Source: Strobilurus pachycystidiatus (lineage: Eukaryota > Basidiomycota > Agaricomycetes > Agaricales > Physalacriaceae). From it: DNA of 64,000 nt. Positions 35,210-49,059 of the stretch are shown here, piece after piece. Position numbers and translations under genes: made by a program. The stretch is taken from assembly GCA_019915135.1 (NCBI GenBank), contig JAHLMK010000009.1:1488001-1552000 (forward strand). The letters run 5' to 3'. Position 1 is the stretch's first letter; the number at the start of each line of letters is the position of its first letter. The notes under the pieces are model-generated. The model was not told where the DNA came from. It did not search any database and saw only the letters and a program-made list of their open reading frames with translations.

Positions 35210-38200
35210 TCATCGATTACTCTCTTCTTGTGCATAATATGCATTCATTCTAAGTGCGTCGAGGGCAGCGTGTGCGCCACTTGCAACAATTTCCTCTGTT
35301 CGACGAATCGGCTGATCAGCATCGGTCAGTGTAGGATAGCATTCTGGTTCTGCATGAGGACTCACGACGAGAGGTCCTACCAAGACTTCTGGTGGTATAT
35401 ATGACCTGTGCTGGATGTCTTCTGACAAAGTCACGACTAGATCATACATCGCCTCCGACGGCAGATATTTCGGCGTTGCACCGCCAATACCCACCGCAGG
35501 GTGATACACAGCAGCCCCGTATATTTCTTCTGCCTCGTCCGAGGTAGCGAAGACCATAAGCTGCTCGAGACAGTTCGGCCAATGATCGATCTGGATGATT
35601 TGCGCCAGCTTCCAGAGCTTCTCTTGCGTGTTCACGTCTGAAGCAAGGAGGATCTTGCATGCCGTCAACAGGTTTCTGGAATCGCAAAGATCCTGGAGAA
35701 CTTTTTGGTACGTGGACGGGGAATGACGCGCAAGGGCAGCAAGTCCATCAACATAGCAGGCCGCTAGAAAAGATGTCGATCGGGTATCACGGAACAGCTG
35801 TGGCTCAAGGTAGCGTCCGAATTCATCCATGCAGGCGTGCGCCACAAACGGATCATTGACGGTTGTCTCTAGACTCCGTAGCCATTGACGCTCGACCAGA
35901 TAGATGTACACTGCCTCCAATGCGTGAAGATTTGTTCCAGAGCAAAGAACGTACGCCATGACAGCGCTGAGGATTCTGGCAGTGGTTTTGGATGCAAATG
36001 CGACCTTCAGGACTTTCTTAGTAATCGTCGGGGTAACCCACGAGAAATCATGGCCTTGGGAGTGCCGAATTAGTTGGTTAATTCCGTGGAAGAGACTTTC
36101 GACAACAAGCTCTTCGTCCTCCCCCGTGATGATGATACTGTCTCCGAAACTTTCCATGGACAGCACGGTCTGAAGCGCAATGATCACTGCAGGTTGGACG
36201 TCTTTGTCATGGCTGGCGCACAAGGATAGATCGCTTTCTTTCGCATACTCTCCCAGCTGATAAACAAGGTCACCGAATACGGAACGTCTGCCCGATAATT
36301 TCGCGGCACCGTTCATCCAGGTTCTGTGCAAAGATGATGATTTCTGAATGGCTGGGGTTTTTACCATGTTCAGAAGAAGAAATATGTCGTCTGGGATGTT
36401 TTCGGTGCAGTCTTGAGCGGAACGAGAGGCGGCAGGAAAGCCGACATGGAGCGCCCACTTGATGAAGGAAGGATACATAGTTGACACGAGACAGTCGCAC
36501 AAAGTATATCTGCCGTTCCGATGGAGATCGTAGTTGGTTATGCTCAATCGGGGCTGATCAGGCAAATCCGGGAAGGTATATAATGGATCCGGTACGTTCG
36601 TGCTGCAGAAGGTCTCTTCGCACAAGTGTGGCCGGATCGCGCATCTCAGCAGCTCAGCCCATACAAGAGACGGCTCATCGGGACTTATCCCCAGCCATCC
36701 AGTTCTCCAAGATAGCGCATTTGTGAATATCGTGCCCCATAAGATGGCGTCTAGTTCTGGACCACCATTGGCTATGGTTTCTTTGACGAATGCAATAGCT
36801 CGCATGGGATCTCTGTAGCTGGAGTAATTGCTGGGCTCTTTACAGAGTTGGTGAAACACCATGGCCTTGGGGTTGTCACTTCGAAAGCGCAATGCTGCTC
36901 TTTGAAAGCGTTCGAAGCGGTCGACGGATTGATCACCATGTGAATGCTCCTCGACAGCCTTCAGGACAAAGGGAATACCCTCCGGTGCGGGCTTGTTGAT
37001 CATTGGGATGCAATGTAGAGGGAGACTGCTAAGGGACTGGATGATGAGACTCTGCATGGACGAATTGGATGTTGTATTGAACACCCATGCGAGGTTCGAG
37101 ATGTCTATCTCGTCTGCGCGCCCCTCCACTTCATTCAACTCAACCTCGCTCAGGTGTCGGGGTGAAAGACCACCCTTCGCATTTCGACGCCGCCTGTCCT
37201 TCGGGCCAACGTAGAAGATGCTTCCGAACAGGCGCAGATTTCGGCGTAGTGCCACAAAGATGGTAAAGAGGTAGGAGGATAGTGGCGTTTGGTACGCGCA
37301 GTCCACACGAAATATGGGGAGAGCAGTGCTGACTGTGAAGACAAGAAAACAGAAAGTTGCAACGATCGCCAAGTCTGCAGCAATGGGACGACTGAGATTG
37401 TGGAGATACACTACAAGGCCAAGGAAAAAGAGACCCAATGACGCGTGCATCAGGGCGGGTAAGGACTCGATGATGAGAGGAACATGCCACTTGTTCAAGG
37501 CCATGAATCTGAAGTGACGGATACGGGATGTATGGAGAGGTGTTCCCGAGGGTAGAGCAGCGTAATGGTGGATCCACTGCTTCGTCAAAACCGCGATCAA
37601 TGAGGTTGTAAGACTGAGTCCAAGACTAGTGAACCACAAGCCGTTGACCCAGATATCGGATGTCGAAGGCCTGAAGGAGGGGGAGTCGAGGTCCGTTTCC
37701 GGTACGGCATCGACAGCCTCCTGGCCACGGCGTAGGGCCCTTTGAACTCGTATCATCTCCATCATGAGAGACCGATCAAGCAGGGTATCGTTTGTCTGAA
37801 GATTCTGGCACGTTTGCACAACGAACGTGGTCACGACGGCGGAGAAGAGCGCAGCCTACTCCACAAGGTCAACAAGAGCCCGCTGCTCGAGAGTGGGACC
37901 CACAAATACAAGGAGGACATCGAGGCTATCGCGCCAACCTGCCAGTAGATCGGCATCTGACTTTTTGCCCTCGTCCATACATGCTTTCCAAACCCTCGCG
38001 GAGGGTGCGAGCTCCTCATACTGCTCATCAGGACGATATTTCTGCTCGTAGTTAGAAGGATCGTTGGATCCTACAGTAATCTTAGGAAAGAGTTATATAT
38101 CGTTGAAGATGCTTACCGCTATTCGAATAGGAGGGATCGTCCAGTCCGAGCAATGTCTTCGACGAGAGGGTGTGCGAGCATGACGGCCAGGACAGTCGGA

Positions 38201-38273
38201 CATATCCTTCGCCACTGTTCACGATGAGTTCTGGCTGCTCAACATCTGGGCCCGACTCGGGTGTGAGCGGCAT
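35210..38273 (-). CDS. DUF6535 multi-pass membrane protein 1
   Basis: Four exons, 38273-38117, 38070-37904, 37855-35366 and 35311-35210, giving 971 residues. After a short variable N-terminus comes the family start NDPSNYEQKYRPDEQYEEL and SARVWKACMDE. The membrane region of about 200 residues has four helices: FSAVVTTFVVQT, LWFTSLGLSLTTSLIAV, SLPALMHASLGLFFLGLVVYL and LAIVATFCFLVFTVSTALPI. The characteristic DIWVNGLWFTSL lies just before helix 2. The remaining 700 residues are helical and cytosolic-looking, with no known motif. The last intron (35312-35365) is exactly 54 bp and open. DUF6535 proteins form large agaricomycete families of unknown function. Confidence 0.85.
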
Positions 38274-41200
38274 GGCGGTTTCAGGTCTTGAGAAAAAGTG
38301 GCGCAGCTATGCGGATCTGTATGATTTAAAAGCAAGGTATCGATGGCTCCGAGTATACACAGCCCAAGGATCAACAGCGTCGATCCGTGCAGAGAACAAT
38401 GCGTCGGTCCGAGCATCCGAGATGCTTCGGTCCGTTTGTGGCCGGCATTGTGCCTTACAAACCAGGCCCACCATGAATCGTAAATTGTAACCAACAACCA
38501 CCACCATCCGACACCCTGCGTCCATGCGCGTTGCCTCGACTCTCGACATGTACATTGATCAACATTTTGAAAACATTTGGCAAGCGTATAATGTGTGTCT
38601 TCCACTATCTACTCGCCTTTCTTTGCTTAGAGAAAAATCCACACTTTAGCGAAATCCTCTGCGGCTCCCCTCGACTGCGATCGTGTGGTCATCGTTCGAT
38701 ATCTGAGATTGGAGCTACGAGTCTTCAGGCAGGAGCTCCTGATGTCGGAGCTATGATACATATGGCGGCGCCAAAAGTCCCCGGCATGGTGCGTCAATCT
38801 TCACATTTACTTTTCCATCACGTCCTCATAAGGTGCACTGTCCTAGGCCCTCGTTCGAGTAATTTATGGCTTCAAATCTTGGTCGGAGCGTGCCATGAAG
38901 GAACCACCGTTTGCCTGCCATTCGAAGTGTAATATCGACGCGACCGTCTCCATTGCTACCATTTGCAATGTGCCCAGCAGCGCAGGTAAACGACCAGGAG
39001 CTTTCTGAGTCGCTGTATGGAGCTAACGCTTTGTTACCATAGGCTGCTCAGCCTCAGACCACAAGCATGCCTTATCATGAGATGGAACTGTCTCTATACC
39101 GAGGGTAGCCAAAATCTTACCCATACCGCTCTGCCTTGTCGCTTTATGAACAGTTATTACGCTGTTGGAGCAAACTGTCGCTACTGCGCTCACCGTCGTG
39201 ACGCTTTCATGGTATTACGCCGACAACGAACTCCCAGCGCCCTCCTCGCCATCTTCACCCGATCGCATGAACCAATAAAAATGCTGCGCATATCCCGTCT
39301 GGGAAGCCTTGGTCTCCAGTCATCCCATAGCGCACCTTGGACGTCGGATAGAGCTGTTCTCGTTCGCAGGTAGAAACTGGGACGGACCTGTGGGGGTTGC
39401 TACCACCAATTGAATCGCTCTCACTCCCGAATCCGTCTCTCGTTCACCTCCATCCTCCTCTCACTCATCTCATCCGTTGCTCCGGCAACGCCTTTCATGC
39501 TCAGGCGGGCGTCCATTATCAAAAGCCAGTCGTCCACGGCCTACAGGCGCTCTTTCCCGATACGCTCACCAGCAACACTGGCCAGTATCGAGCCAGGGGA
39601 ACGGGCGTCGGCGACGAACCCGTCCTTCCTCGACATGTCAATCGAACGATCTGGTCAACCTCGCGGAGATACCTCGAACGCTTATTGCATTGCGGCAGAT
39701 GCTAGCAACCTGGAGTGCGGGTCCAAGGCGCTTGTAGGGCGTTGCTTCAAATCGGTCTTGGTGAAGTTCGCGCGATACTACGACCTGGTGGGCACCTACT
39801 GCAGTTCTCATCTACTACCAGGCTGACAGTGCATTCAGACCGTCAATGCTACAATGTAGCTTCCTTTGCGCCTTTCAACCAGGCCCAAAAACGAACTAGA
39901 CTGCATTGAACATTTGCTTCTGGTCTTCGAAAGTATTACGAGCCCTTTGCTCGTCAGCGACCTGGTCATTGGCTTCGGCGATGCGATCCCCTCGCTCTCC
40001 TCGGTTTAGCCTCCGGACCTTGCGTTCGATGGGTTCCCCGCTAATGCATGCAATTCCTCGCGGCCGGCTAGTCCCTCCCTGGTCCCACTTCTTCTGCTCT
40101 GTTTGTCTCGTCGAGCAAGCTTAGCCTTCTCCACATGTGGTATCAATCGATCGATTGGGATACTCGGAGGTGAACGGCTTCTTCGCTCGACTCCATTTTT
40201 CCCATCTCTCGAAAAACTCGCACTGGCAATGTGGAACGGCATATGACGGTAGCGATGGCCAACCTGACCGCTTCTTTGACACTGCATACGAAGGTGTCGC
40301 GTCCCACACGTCGTTGATCCGGGTCCTACTCGCGACGAGCGGTCCTCCCTTGGTCCTTCTTGCGGCGTGGTTCGTCGGTGTTGGATGTGCGTTCAGACAT
40401 GCTGTGGCTCAGTTGCCTGAGCTTGTGAGCGATGTAGGTTGGAACAAAGAGCGAGGATCGACGCTCTTTGGAGACATCGACGCCGTCGAGCGTAAAGGAT
40501 GGACGTAGGGTCACAAAAGGATTTACGAGAATAGTTCTGCATTATCATCCCGGGCGGGGCATGGCACAAGGACTTAACCTTTATCGATGGAGCGTTTTCA
40601 CCGAAACCCACTATACTTGTCTAGTTTCTTCCTACCGCAAGCCACCTTTTCCTGGGACCGAAGCGTCCGTCCAATAGCGGGTCCGACAACACCGACACAT
40701 TTGCGATAATTCCTTGCAATCGTTTCTGCTTTTTGCGGGACCGCGTTCCTTCCAGGTCGGGGCATCACCTTTGTCTCCGCCTAGCGCTAGGGCTTTGCAT
40801 CTTTGCCATGCTGTCCTGTATATATATATATATCGTCACGTCAGCGCCAGTGGTGGGGCTTCCCGGTTGGCAATCGGACTACATTCGTCTCCAGACAACA
40901 TCCTTGCATCTCTCCTTCGTTGGTTTATCGAGCTCACGGCATATCACACACGACCGTATGGCTGGGGTGATTATCATCATCGCCGAACCTTCTCTACTTT
41001 ATATGAATGAAGGTGCTGCATGCGTTTCTATTGTATAACTTTCTGTGGCGTGATTTGTTAGCATTAATTACTCGACGGTGGTGTTCCACGCGTCGTATTG
41101 TGGTACTTTGACCCTGGACAGCACACTGCAATTGCTGTATGGCCTGCGGACGATATTAAGAAAGGAACGTCGGTGGTGGATCGATATCACCGTCTGCTGG

Positions 41201-42010
41201 AGAATCGGATAGACCGGCTGATGAGAAGATCTTGCCTGTTGGGTATGCACTCCGGGCCTGAGGCTCCGTAACTTAACCGTCCTCGATATGATGTCAAGAT
41301 GTCAAGCTTGTAACTTGTTAGGCCATAGTATATTGTTTCTGTACCGCTGACCAGGTCCTGAAACGCGCTCTAGAGGTCAAATACTCGTAGCTACTTCTGA
41401 AGACTACATTAATATCAACCTTGATCCTAGAAAATACCGCTTGACACCTGTCGCCCGGCCAATTTGGCACTATGAGTCCAGGATCCCCTCAGAGAGCCGT
41501 CCGAGAACATGATCGCAGTCGCTTTCAATATTGGACTAATCATTGTCGGAAAAACAGAATCGTTGACTGACAGGCCGTTGATAATTTGACTTTCAATTCA
41601 TGACCGTCCTCGCGTTCTCCCGCGAAGGCGCAGTCTACCTACATGTGGATGCGAAATTCGCGGAAGAGGAACTTGAATTCGAGATTGGTAGTAGGATACA
41701 TGTACTTGAAATGGCGTGCAAGTGAGTGTATGAGACTAAAATGCAGGAGAGAGTGGAATGAATCTAATACATCCGTTTCTGTAGGTCGTCGAAAAGTGAT
41801 AGTGCTACAGAGATAAGAAAGGCTACAATGAGGAATGTTAGGTATAATGGGATAGCAATTGTATGGAAGCTTGGTGTGATAAGGGTATAAAGGAAAGAGT
41901 GGCAGCGACTCAACTCGGGAATGGAGAGAGTAGACAAGAAAGCGAATCAGTAAGAAAATTGAACACCGTCTTTCAGAAGATGGCTGGTCAGACGATCGTG
42001 GCATGAGCAC
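38274..42010. other. 3.7 kb with no defensible gene
   Basis: The best candidate is a frame at 39410-39826 (plus). It begins with a signal-peptide-like MNRSHSRIRLSFTSILLSL and ends with a Cys-containing segment, but nearby frames also look partly coding and no consistent splice model emerged. A frame at 40137-40508 contains one hydrophobic stretch. A (TA)n run lies at 40819-40833. It may contain decayed genes. Confidence 0.35.
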
Positions 42011-43237
42011 TCAGATCTCCCTCCAGTACTTCTCATAAACCATGTCTGCGACGTCCTCAATTTGGTAGAGAGCGTTCGAGTAGACGACTACCGTTCGCTC
42101 GTAATCGTGGACGAAGACCACCTTGACGATGTTCGGGCAATACAGTCTCAACTCGCTGGCGAGGGAACGAAAGACAGCCAGCGTGCTGGGTAGCTTCCAG
42201 GCAGAGATTTCGAGCTCGACACACTGCAATCTAGGGCACTTCATCAACAGGCCGTAGAAACGTAGTCTCTAGAGAAAGGACCAATCAGTGGAGGAGATGA
42301 AAGATATACAAGTGGTACGTACCTCGTCACCGTCGATGGGCAGAACCAATGTCCCCAGATAACGTAACCTGAATCCAACTTGGGCAATGCGCGTCAGCGT
42401 GTCCATACCGAAGGACGCGTCGTAGGTCGAGTCACCAATGTCCAGTGCGCGGAGGTGGCAGGTCGAATGTGTTAGAGCAGTGTACAGAGCCGCCAGCTCC
42501 GCTCTGCGTTCATCTAAATCCGACCGCGAAAAGCATGTCTTCAAACGCTTGACAGGGCGGCCGGGAACGAAGGTGACGACAGCATCAATGAGGGTGCACT
42601 CCAAGACGGATAGCTTGGGTACAGCCGTCGGCGTGATGCCGGGCGTGGTGGGCGTGGGCGTATCCGCGGTCGGGGTGGCGTTGACGTCGCTGTAATCTCC
42701 GATATACAGATCACGGAGGTCCGTCTGGGCATTCAGGAATGCGAGAAGATGCGGGTCCCAGTTGAAATCACAGTGGAATGTGCGAAGAGGGAAAGTACAT
42801 CCCTCGAGGACCCAGGCGTTGGAGGAGACGGAAGGCACGTAGATGTGGATATTCAAATGACGAAGTCGTGAGAGGTTGCGTAGGGCGAGTGAAAGGATGC
42901 CCCAGTAGTCTTCCGGAAGGCTAGTCGCGGACGATTCTTGGTCCTCCTCCTCATCGTCATGTTCGTCGTCTTCGTCTTCGTCATCATCGGAACCAGAATC
43001 AACGGGCCTGAGGACTTCAACCGTGAAAGAGTCCACCAATTCGGCAAGGTGAGGAGTACTGGACAGAGTGGTGCACAGTCGCATGGTACGCCGGGCGGCT
43101 TTGACCTCGAGCGTCTTGTACAAGGCACGTTCCGCGAGATTTCGGAAGGCTTTGGACACTCTGCAAAGCACAGCGAGGGTGGGATGGTCCTTAACATTTT
43201 CAACTGTGTCGCGATAAGCCTCGAGTGACAGTTCCAT
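42011..43237 (-). CDS. F-box/LRR-like protein with acidic insert (N-terminus uncertain)
   Basis: Two exons joined over about 42270-42322 (GACGAG|GTACGT..CTAG|AGACTACG), about 390 residues from ATG at 43237. The N-terminal part, DHPTLAVLCRVSKAFRNLA and ERALYKTLEV, is the second half of a fungal F-box region. An acidic tract (SGSDDDEDEDDEHDDEEED) precedes leucine-rich segments (LRNLSRLRHLNIHIYV, LRALDIGDS, LRYLGTLVLPI) typical of the LRR half of F-box proteins. The first half of the F-box probably lies in an upstream exon, since an acceptor (TTTTTAG|GT) sits at about 43258, but I could not place it. Likely role: substrate receptor of an SCF ubiquitin ligase. Confidence 0.65.
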
Positions 43238-45823
43238 GCACTTTGCAGCATAACCTAAAAATTCGTCAAACGGGTATGCAGGAAAGTGGAGCAATCACGT
43301 ACGTCCTCCCGCTCGGGGAGTCAGAATGGGAGGAAGGAAAGAGCGTTTCTCGCCGGTATTAGTGTATCTAAATTACTTGTGGGATGAAAACAACGCGAGA
43401 TTCTCAAGGCCTGGAGGTGCTCAGGGCCGGCCATCAATGGACATGTGGAAGCAGGTACTCACCGATTTCGTGAAGACGAGAAAAAAATAAAGGAAGGCGC
43501 GACGGGAAAGTCGGAAGACGTGACAAGATGAAGAATGGGACGATGATCTGGGAAAGACGGCCATTTATACTTCGCGTGGGGAGCGGACGCATTTCGGAGT
43601 GCGCAGGGAACAGAACCGGGGTGCCCAGCAATGCTTCCGTCGTATCCTTAGCCCTGTGCCTAACTATGAAGAAGGCGGTCATTTCCTTCGAAAGACGCAG
43701 TTTTCTGGTCTGCTGGCCGATGCTGGTTGCTCGTTGCGTAGCTATCGAGAAACGTGGCCAGCCACGCGAAAACCATGCGGCAGTCGAGGACAATCGGTCT
43801 CCTCGGAATCTGTAGCTAGACGACCGCGATTGTTGTTAGGCGGTCTAGAGCGGTGTTTCTCACCCACAGACTGTTGGCGCTGGGCTACGTCAGGTGCCTC
43901 GTCATGATCTATCGTCAACAGATTCAACACCAACGGAAATCAAGACGCTGACGGCTCTTTCCCGACAACACGCCTGTCATGTTTCCGGACAATTAGTACT
44001 GACGTCCGTGTGGTTTAGCACCAGATGCTTATAGACTCATTGGGTCTCATTACCGGTGGAGTTGAGACCCAGAAAAGGAAGCCGATACATATGTATATCT
44101 GTTGTCACCACCGCCTACAAGTGTGATTCAGTGGACCTTCCGGCTCCTTTAGAAGGGCCACCACTTACCAGCCATCGTCCTGAACGCTTTGATCTCCTAG
44201 AGAGACTAGCGGTCTGTTCCTGCCCTTTTTTGCCTTTCTATGCTTCGCGGTTCTCGTTGTCATTCACAGGCTGACAAAAAACACCGTTATAACGCTTAGG
44301 TATTGACACGAGGTGTGAATATATGTCAGGAAATATAGTATACCTCCGGTTTTGAAGGACAACAAGCGAATCAGAGCATTACCAGGAAGCCCGCAGTATG
44401 GGGACACCTCCCCCATAACGGAGCCCAAGCCTATGCTGATGCAGAGAGAATCACGAAGGAAGGACCAGGGGCTCGGCAACCTTTCCGTCGAGGATCTGGT
44501 TTCGCATGTGATGGTTCCTTCCGTGCTCTTGGCTTCATGTCCTCAGGTCTGAAGCAAGTCGTTGCTCTGATGAAAGATCAGAACGCGTTCCAAACTGCAG
44601 TCACCGTCGAAGTGCGTCTCCGTTGGATGGGTACCAACCGAGACCACCGAGACAGGAGGTTGGATCGCGACGCAGAGCGAAGAAACTTGCTTCCTGCAAT
44701 GCGGTGCGAGTTTCTCATCAGACGAACACCTAGGGATCCTAGCAATAATAGCAGCGGTGAGTTGTGAACGCGAATCCGATTACTCGGGGTAAAACACGTA
44801 TGTGTATGATAGCGACCGAGTCAATTTCTCAAGCTTCGTAGCCCCATCATCTGGATTTGAAGTACAATTCAACAAAGACTGGACACCGAAATCATAGTCA
44901 TCGATTCCGTGGGGCGATGAGCTATTCACTTGGGTTAGATAGAGCTAAAATCAACTAGCGTCAGAATACTCACGCAGACGTCGTTGAGACCAAAAGTCAA
45001 TCCAGCTGAGGATCATGGCCCCAGGCCCCCGAATCGAGTGTCTCATTGTCGACCGATGTTAGCTCAGAGTCGAAGACTGGGCTGGTAGGATTAGCATCGG
45101 ACAAGAGCGGCGCAAGAGTTTGGTACGATTGACGTGCCTTGTTTTCTAAAGACCAGAGATAAGTATTCGCATGCCTGTAGAGCGAGACCGAGAGATATAC
45201 CTTCTGGGCGAGGCAGACAGTAGTAACATTTCTGCGTCGTTCCAGGTGGGCCCAGAGGGAGCTAATAGTGTCCTTCTGACTGGAGAATTGAATGGGATGC
45301 GTGGCATAGTTATACGAGTGGCACACCGTTGCTAAAATTCAGTCGGGATACACGCGGTGTGGTACTGTGAGATCCAGCATGTGGCGAGCCGGGACGAAGA
45401 TATGTCATGATAGAATTTTTTTTCGTGATGCCCTCAGGCGGCCAGAGAGCTGCATGGCGGTGCTGCTGCAAGCTTCAGCTGGTCGAACGACTCGAACGTG
45501 ATGGGCAGAGGACAAGAAGGATTACGTACAAAGTCAGATCGTTACTCGGGCACATCGGCCCGCCTGGATCGAATTTGAAAATCACCTCTGCTTTGACCCT
45601 CTTCCACTAGACTTAGTTTGCGAAACTTTCACGAATACCTATCGCGCCAATGTAAGTGTGCGAGGGGGAATCAGACACTCCTCTCTGGGATGGTGCCAGA
45701 TCGTACGATCAAAGATTCTGGGATTCTTTCTTGGAAGTGGTGTCCTCGTTTGCCACACTCGGAGTCGCGGCAGCTTGTTCGAAATTCTCCCGTTTTTGAG
45801 ACGTGCACTTGACCATCAACAGC
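43238..45823. other. 2.6 kb without a defensible gene
   Basis: It probably holds the missing first exon and promoter of the F-box/LRR gene. A minus-strand frame at 44997-45326 has coding-like character (LWSLENKARQSYQTLAPLL) but no in-frame ATG and no convincing partner exon. Confidence 0.35.
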
Positions 45824-46758
45824 ATGAATGTCCGCGTAGCTTCGCAGTTTAGAGCAGACGCAATCCGCCTCCTCATCCACGACGCCCTTCAAAACGGTGG
45901 ACCGGATCGCGAGCGAGAGCTCGTATTCGCGAGAAAAAAGCAGGATGACCTTCCGCCACAAGCCAAATCATTCTCGGGCAAGGTGAAACCCACGAGAATG
46001 CCAATTCGTGCCCAAACTTACTCGACAATCCAATGAGGCTCGATGCACAAATTGTCGTGCGGCAGAACGGCCTGACTGCACTCCCCTTAGGTTAAAGAGT
46101 CATTGCTCGTTTTGCAACAACCAGAACCGATTGGCCCTTACTGGAAGACGCTGTAGCTTTCGGGACGAAGAACTTTACGATCGTCTTGCCAGCGACGGTC
46201 AATTGGGAAATGGCCCGGGCTTGATTGCCTTCGACGAGTTCCTGACGTATCTGACCGATGTGGCGCCAGAGCCTCGCGTTGGTTGAGTCTGAGAGTATGC
46301 TTCAATTTCGACCTGGATAGTCCTTTGTACTAACCAAATCACAGAGAAAACAACTACACAATCGCAGCGGCTCACCGAGCTCATAAAGGTCAAGGCGTCA
46401 TTGGAAGCCGAGCTCGAGGCTGTTCGCAAAGCAACCCACGGTGAGTTTACCAAAGACGAAGCGTGTAGCTGCCATTAACAATCATTCAGACCGCAAACTC
46501 CAGAGCGTGCTGGAGAGTCTTTCGCTTGACCGCCAGGTTAAGATGCTGTCTGGCCTAGGAAACGAGAACGACGTACAGAAGCTTCATCAGAAAGTCGCCA
46601 AACACGTCAAAATCTTGGCGAAACTCTCTGCTGAGCGACAGGAGGATCTTGACGACGAGGACGTCGTGGAGATGATTGCAAGTGTGCGCGTCAAGGATGA
46701 AGAGATCGATGAGGAGAGGCCTCGGAAGCGGAAGCGGGAGATCATCAAGTTGGAATGA
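45824..46758 (+). CDS. Coiled-coil protein with Cys-rich N-terminal part (hypothetical)
   Basis: The last two introns are well supported. GTTG|GTTGAG..CACAG|AGAAAA lies near 46285-46347, and CACG|GTGAGT..ATTCAG|ACCGC near 46440-46490. They link a Cys-rich exon (CTNCRAAERPDC, HCSFCNNQNRLAL), a helical heptad region (LTELIKVKASLEAELEAVRK) and a charged C-terminus (ERPRKRKREIIKLE). The first exon, from ATG at 45824, is joined over a weak acceptor and is less sure. The product is roughly 280 residues. Two Cys pairs could bind zinc, and the basic end could be a nuclear signal. Family not recognised. Confidence 0.5.
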
Positions 46759-49059
46759 ACGCCTATACTAATTGTCTGTAAATTCTGCATTATCTCCCGG
46801 AATGTCAGAGATGGATACCGATGTGACATTTCTACAGCCCAAAGGCTGAGCGCTGACTGACGAGAGCGGACATTTGGAATGAATACCGCCCCGCTTTCTT
46901 TCGAGATACTTAGCAGTACAGTTGTGCAAGTACAATCCCCCAGGCCGGGCCCTTGACAATGGCAAACTGTTCCAATCGTATCCGAGTCTTGAATCGTTGA
47001 TAGATTCACTCGTCCACCTGTCGCTCTTCCACTAGTAGCTTGTGGCGTGTATACTGGCAAGTCATGTTGACCTCCATCCTGTACCGAACACAATCGCCGC
47101 TCGCGAGCATCGCCGCAATCATGTAAGTGGCCGCCAATCGAGATTCGAGACACGCCACTGAAGCGGGTTGAAGGTTATGAGACCGCTGATGACCGAACTT
47201 GATAGTCTCCTGTCCCAGGTCGGACAACGACTTCGTTTGAGGGTACTGTAGTACAAGTTGGTTACTGGGGTTCTTCATTGTCGCTGAATATTTACAGTGA
47301 GTGAGCATCGCAAGGCTGCTGCCATTGTGATTGCTGTGCTGCTTATCTCCAGGAGGCCTATTCAATACGAGTACATATGCAAGCAACGAGGTGTATGAGA
47401 CCTGAAGGAGGAATGAAATCGACTTCGTGGCAATCACTGTCACTGTCAGGGTTGTATGATCGATGATCACGAGACATTTCTTTTTGTTGTTTTTGCGGCG
47501 TGAGAAAGGTCACTCCCGTTCGACTTTCAGACAACGCTCACATGTCGGATGTTGCGATGATTAGGATTGGCATTAAGACCTGGTCATTCCGCGAAGCTCT
47601 CTAATCCGCGAGCACATGTGGTGCCGGCCAAAACATCCGACTCGTTTCTGCATTGACTTCGGCTTCGATCGAAAGGGCTCCGCAAGACTCTGTTGGTAAG
47701 GCTCAGTTCTCCGCCCCGACGACGTGTTCTTTTATCGTGTATCGGCGCTCTGGCCGTCAGGTGGCAAAGGTGACTGTCGGCGCGATTTCGGACCAGCACG
47801 CCTTTGGATTGACCTTTCAGGTATGGCGTTCGACCACCACCGTCTCCACACACAATTCTTGTCTTGACAATCTCCCTAGTAAGTCACCTATTTGCTGAAA
47901 AGTAAAACGTGGAGTCTGTGTCCGCTCACGTATCTAAAACCTGTGACCGATCCGTGTATGAGCAAGCGTCGATACACCACGTACCCACTCAATTCACACA
48001 TTCCGATCTGGTAAACTACTGGCAACTCGACTGTTCATGTGGCGCAATTAAAGTACGTTTTGACATGCCCAGCGGTCAGGATGACCTAAATCGACCCTTC
48101 TAGATGGCTCTGACGTGATGCAATATTTGACGCCAAGAGAGAGGTTGGAAGTCGTGCTGATGGCATCGAATGTAGATTGAGGCGCGCCAATTGTTCCTCG
48201 AAACCTTTAGTGTCACGCCTTGGTGCTCTTGCATTCCACTTGGATCTTCAACCGACCATATTCGCTTGTGCTGACGACACTGTTTCCGTTTTGATCAGCA
48301 ATGACTGGGACCTGCTTGCGGTGCGGGGTGTCTGGCTCCAAGGGGGGAATATTGAGAGCCGAAACAGAGCGAGGAAGACGGTAGCGTAGTGGTGAACGAC
48401 CGATACGGAGGACTTCGGAGGACTCCATCGACGGATGGCCTGTTGTGGTTGGACCATTGGGACGTTCCCTCGCAACCATTTCGAGCAGCGACGATGTCCT
48501 TATTGTTCTTGGATCGCGATGTCCTGCTTATTGTCTCGCCGACAATCTTAGATTTGGGGCACCTGGGATGCAGGAAACATGGACGTGTTGGGTGCGCAGA
48601 GCTGGGATTGCCTGGAACTTGGTGGCGCAGTTGCGCAGAGTGTATCTTGAGGCTTTGGTCATGTCGTGGAGCTCGTGGCACAAGCATTTCACAGGTGCGG
48701 CTGGGACTGTTGGCGGCTGATGATGACGAACACTCGAAAGTGGATGCGCCCATTATTTTCGCTGAATTCCATTTCTCGTTGGCTATGAATCTCACAGGTC
48801 TTTCCCGCACTTTTCCTGGCGCCGCACCTGATTGTGACCACGAAAAGGTGTGCATTCCCATGAACGACATCCAAATCGAGTAATGACCTTCACGCTCTCA
48901 GGAACAGCCAACCATCATAGCGTCCGTTGATGTGGACCGCTTCCTTTGTCCTCAAAACATCGTAACTGGAGGGCAACCAGCAAGATGCTGTGGTTCTAGC
49001 TAGCATCTTGGGAACAAGAGAGCGACGACCTACTTGTTTTTAAAGAGAAGCGAGAAAAC
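46759..49059. other. Gene-poor stretch with a block also present near 57.8 kb
   Basis: No gene model could be completed. A segment at about 48026-48190 shares several blocks with 57751-57930: TGTGGCGCA, TACGTTTT..CATGC.CAGC, TGATGGCATCGAA and GATTGAGGCGCG. In both, a GTACGT donor and a TTCTAG/TTCCAG acceptor are in the same place, so an exon-intron unit was duplicated. The overlapping frames at 48295-48883 on both strands look like composition effects. Confidence 0.4.
48026..48190 (+). repeat. Copy 1 of a diverged duplicated block
   Basis: Shares ordered short blocks with 57751-57930, including a splice donor/acceptor pair at the same places. It marks the left side of a segmental duplication that also covers the downstream gene pairs. 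Confidence 0.45.

Noticed and set aside
39410..39826. Secreted-protein-like frame of 138 codons
   Set aside because: A signal-like start is present, but competing frames, no confirmed splice and no homology-like motif leave it below the threshold; noted only in the region entry.
48295..48883. Overlapping frames of 164-191 codons on both strands
   Set aside because: Both strands are open over the same bases, neither has conserved features, and Cys/Trp/Arg-rich composition is typical of antisense artefacts.
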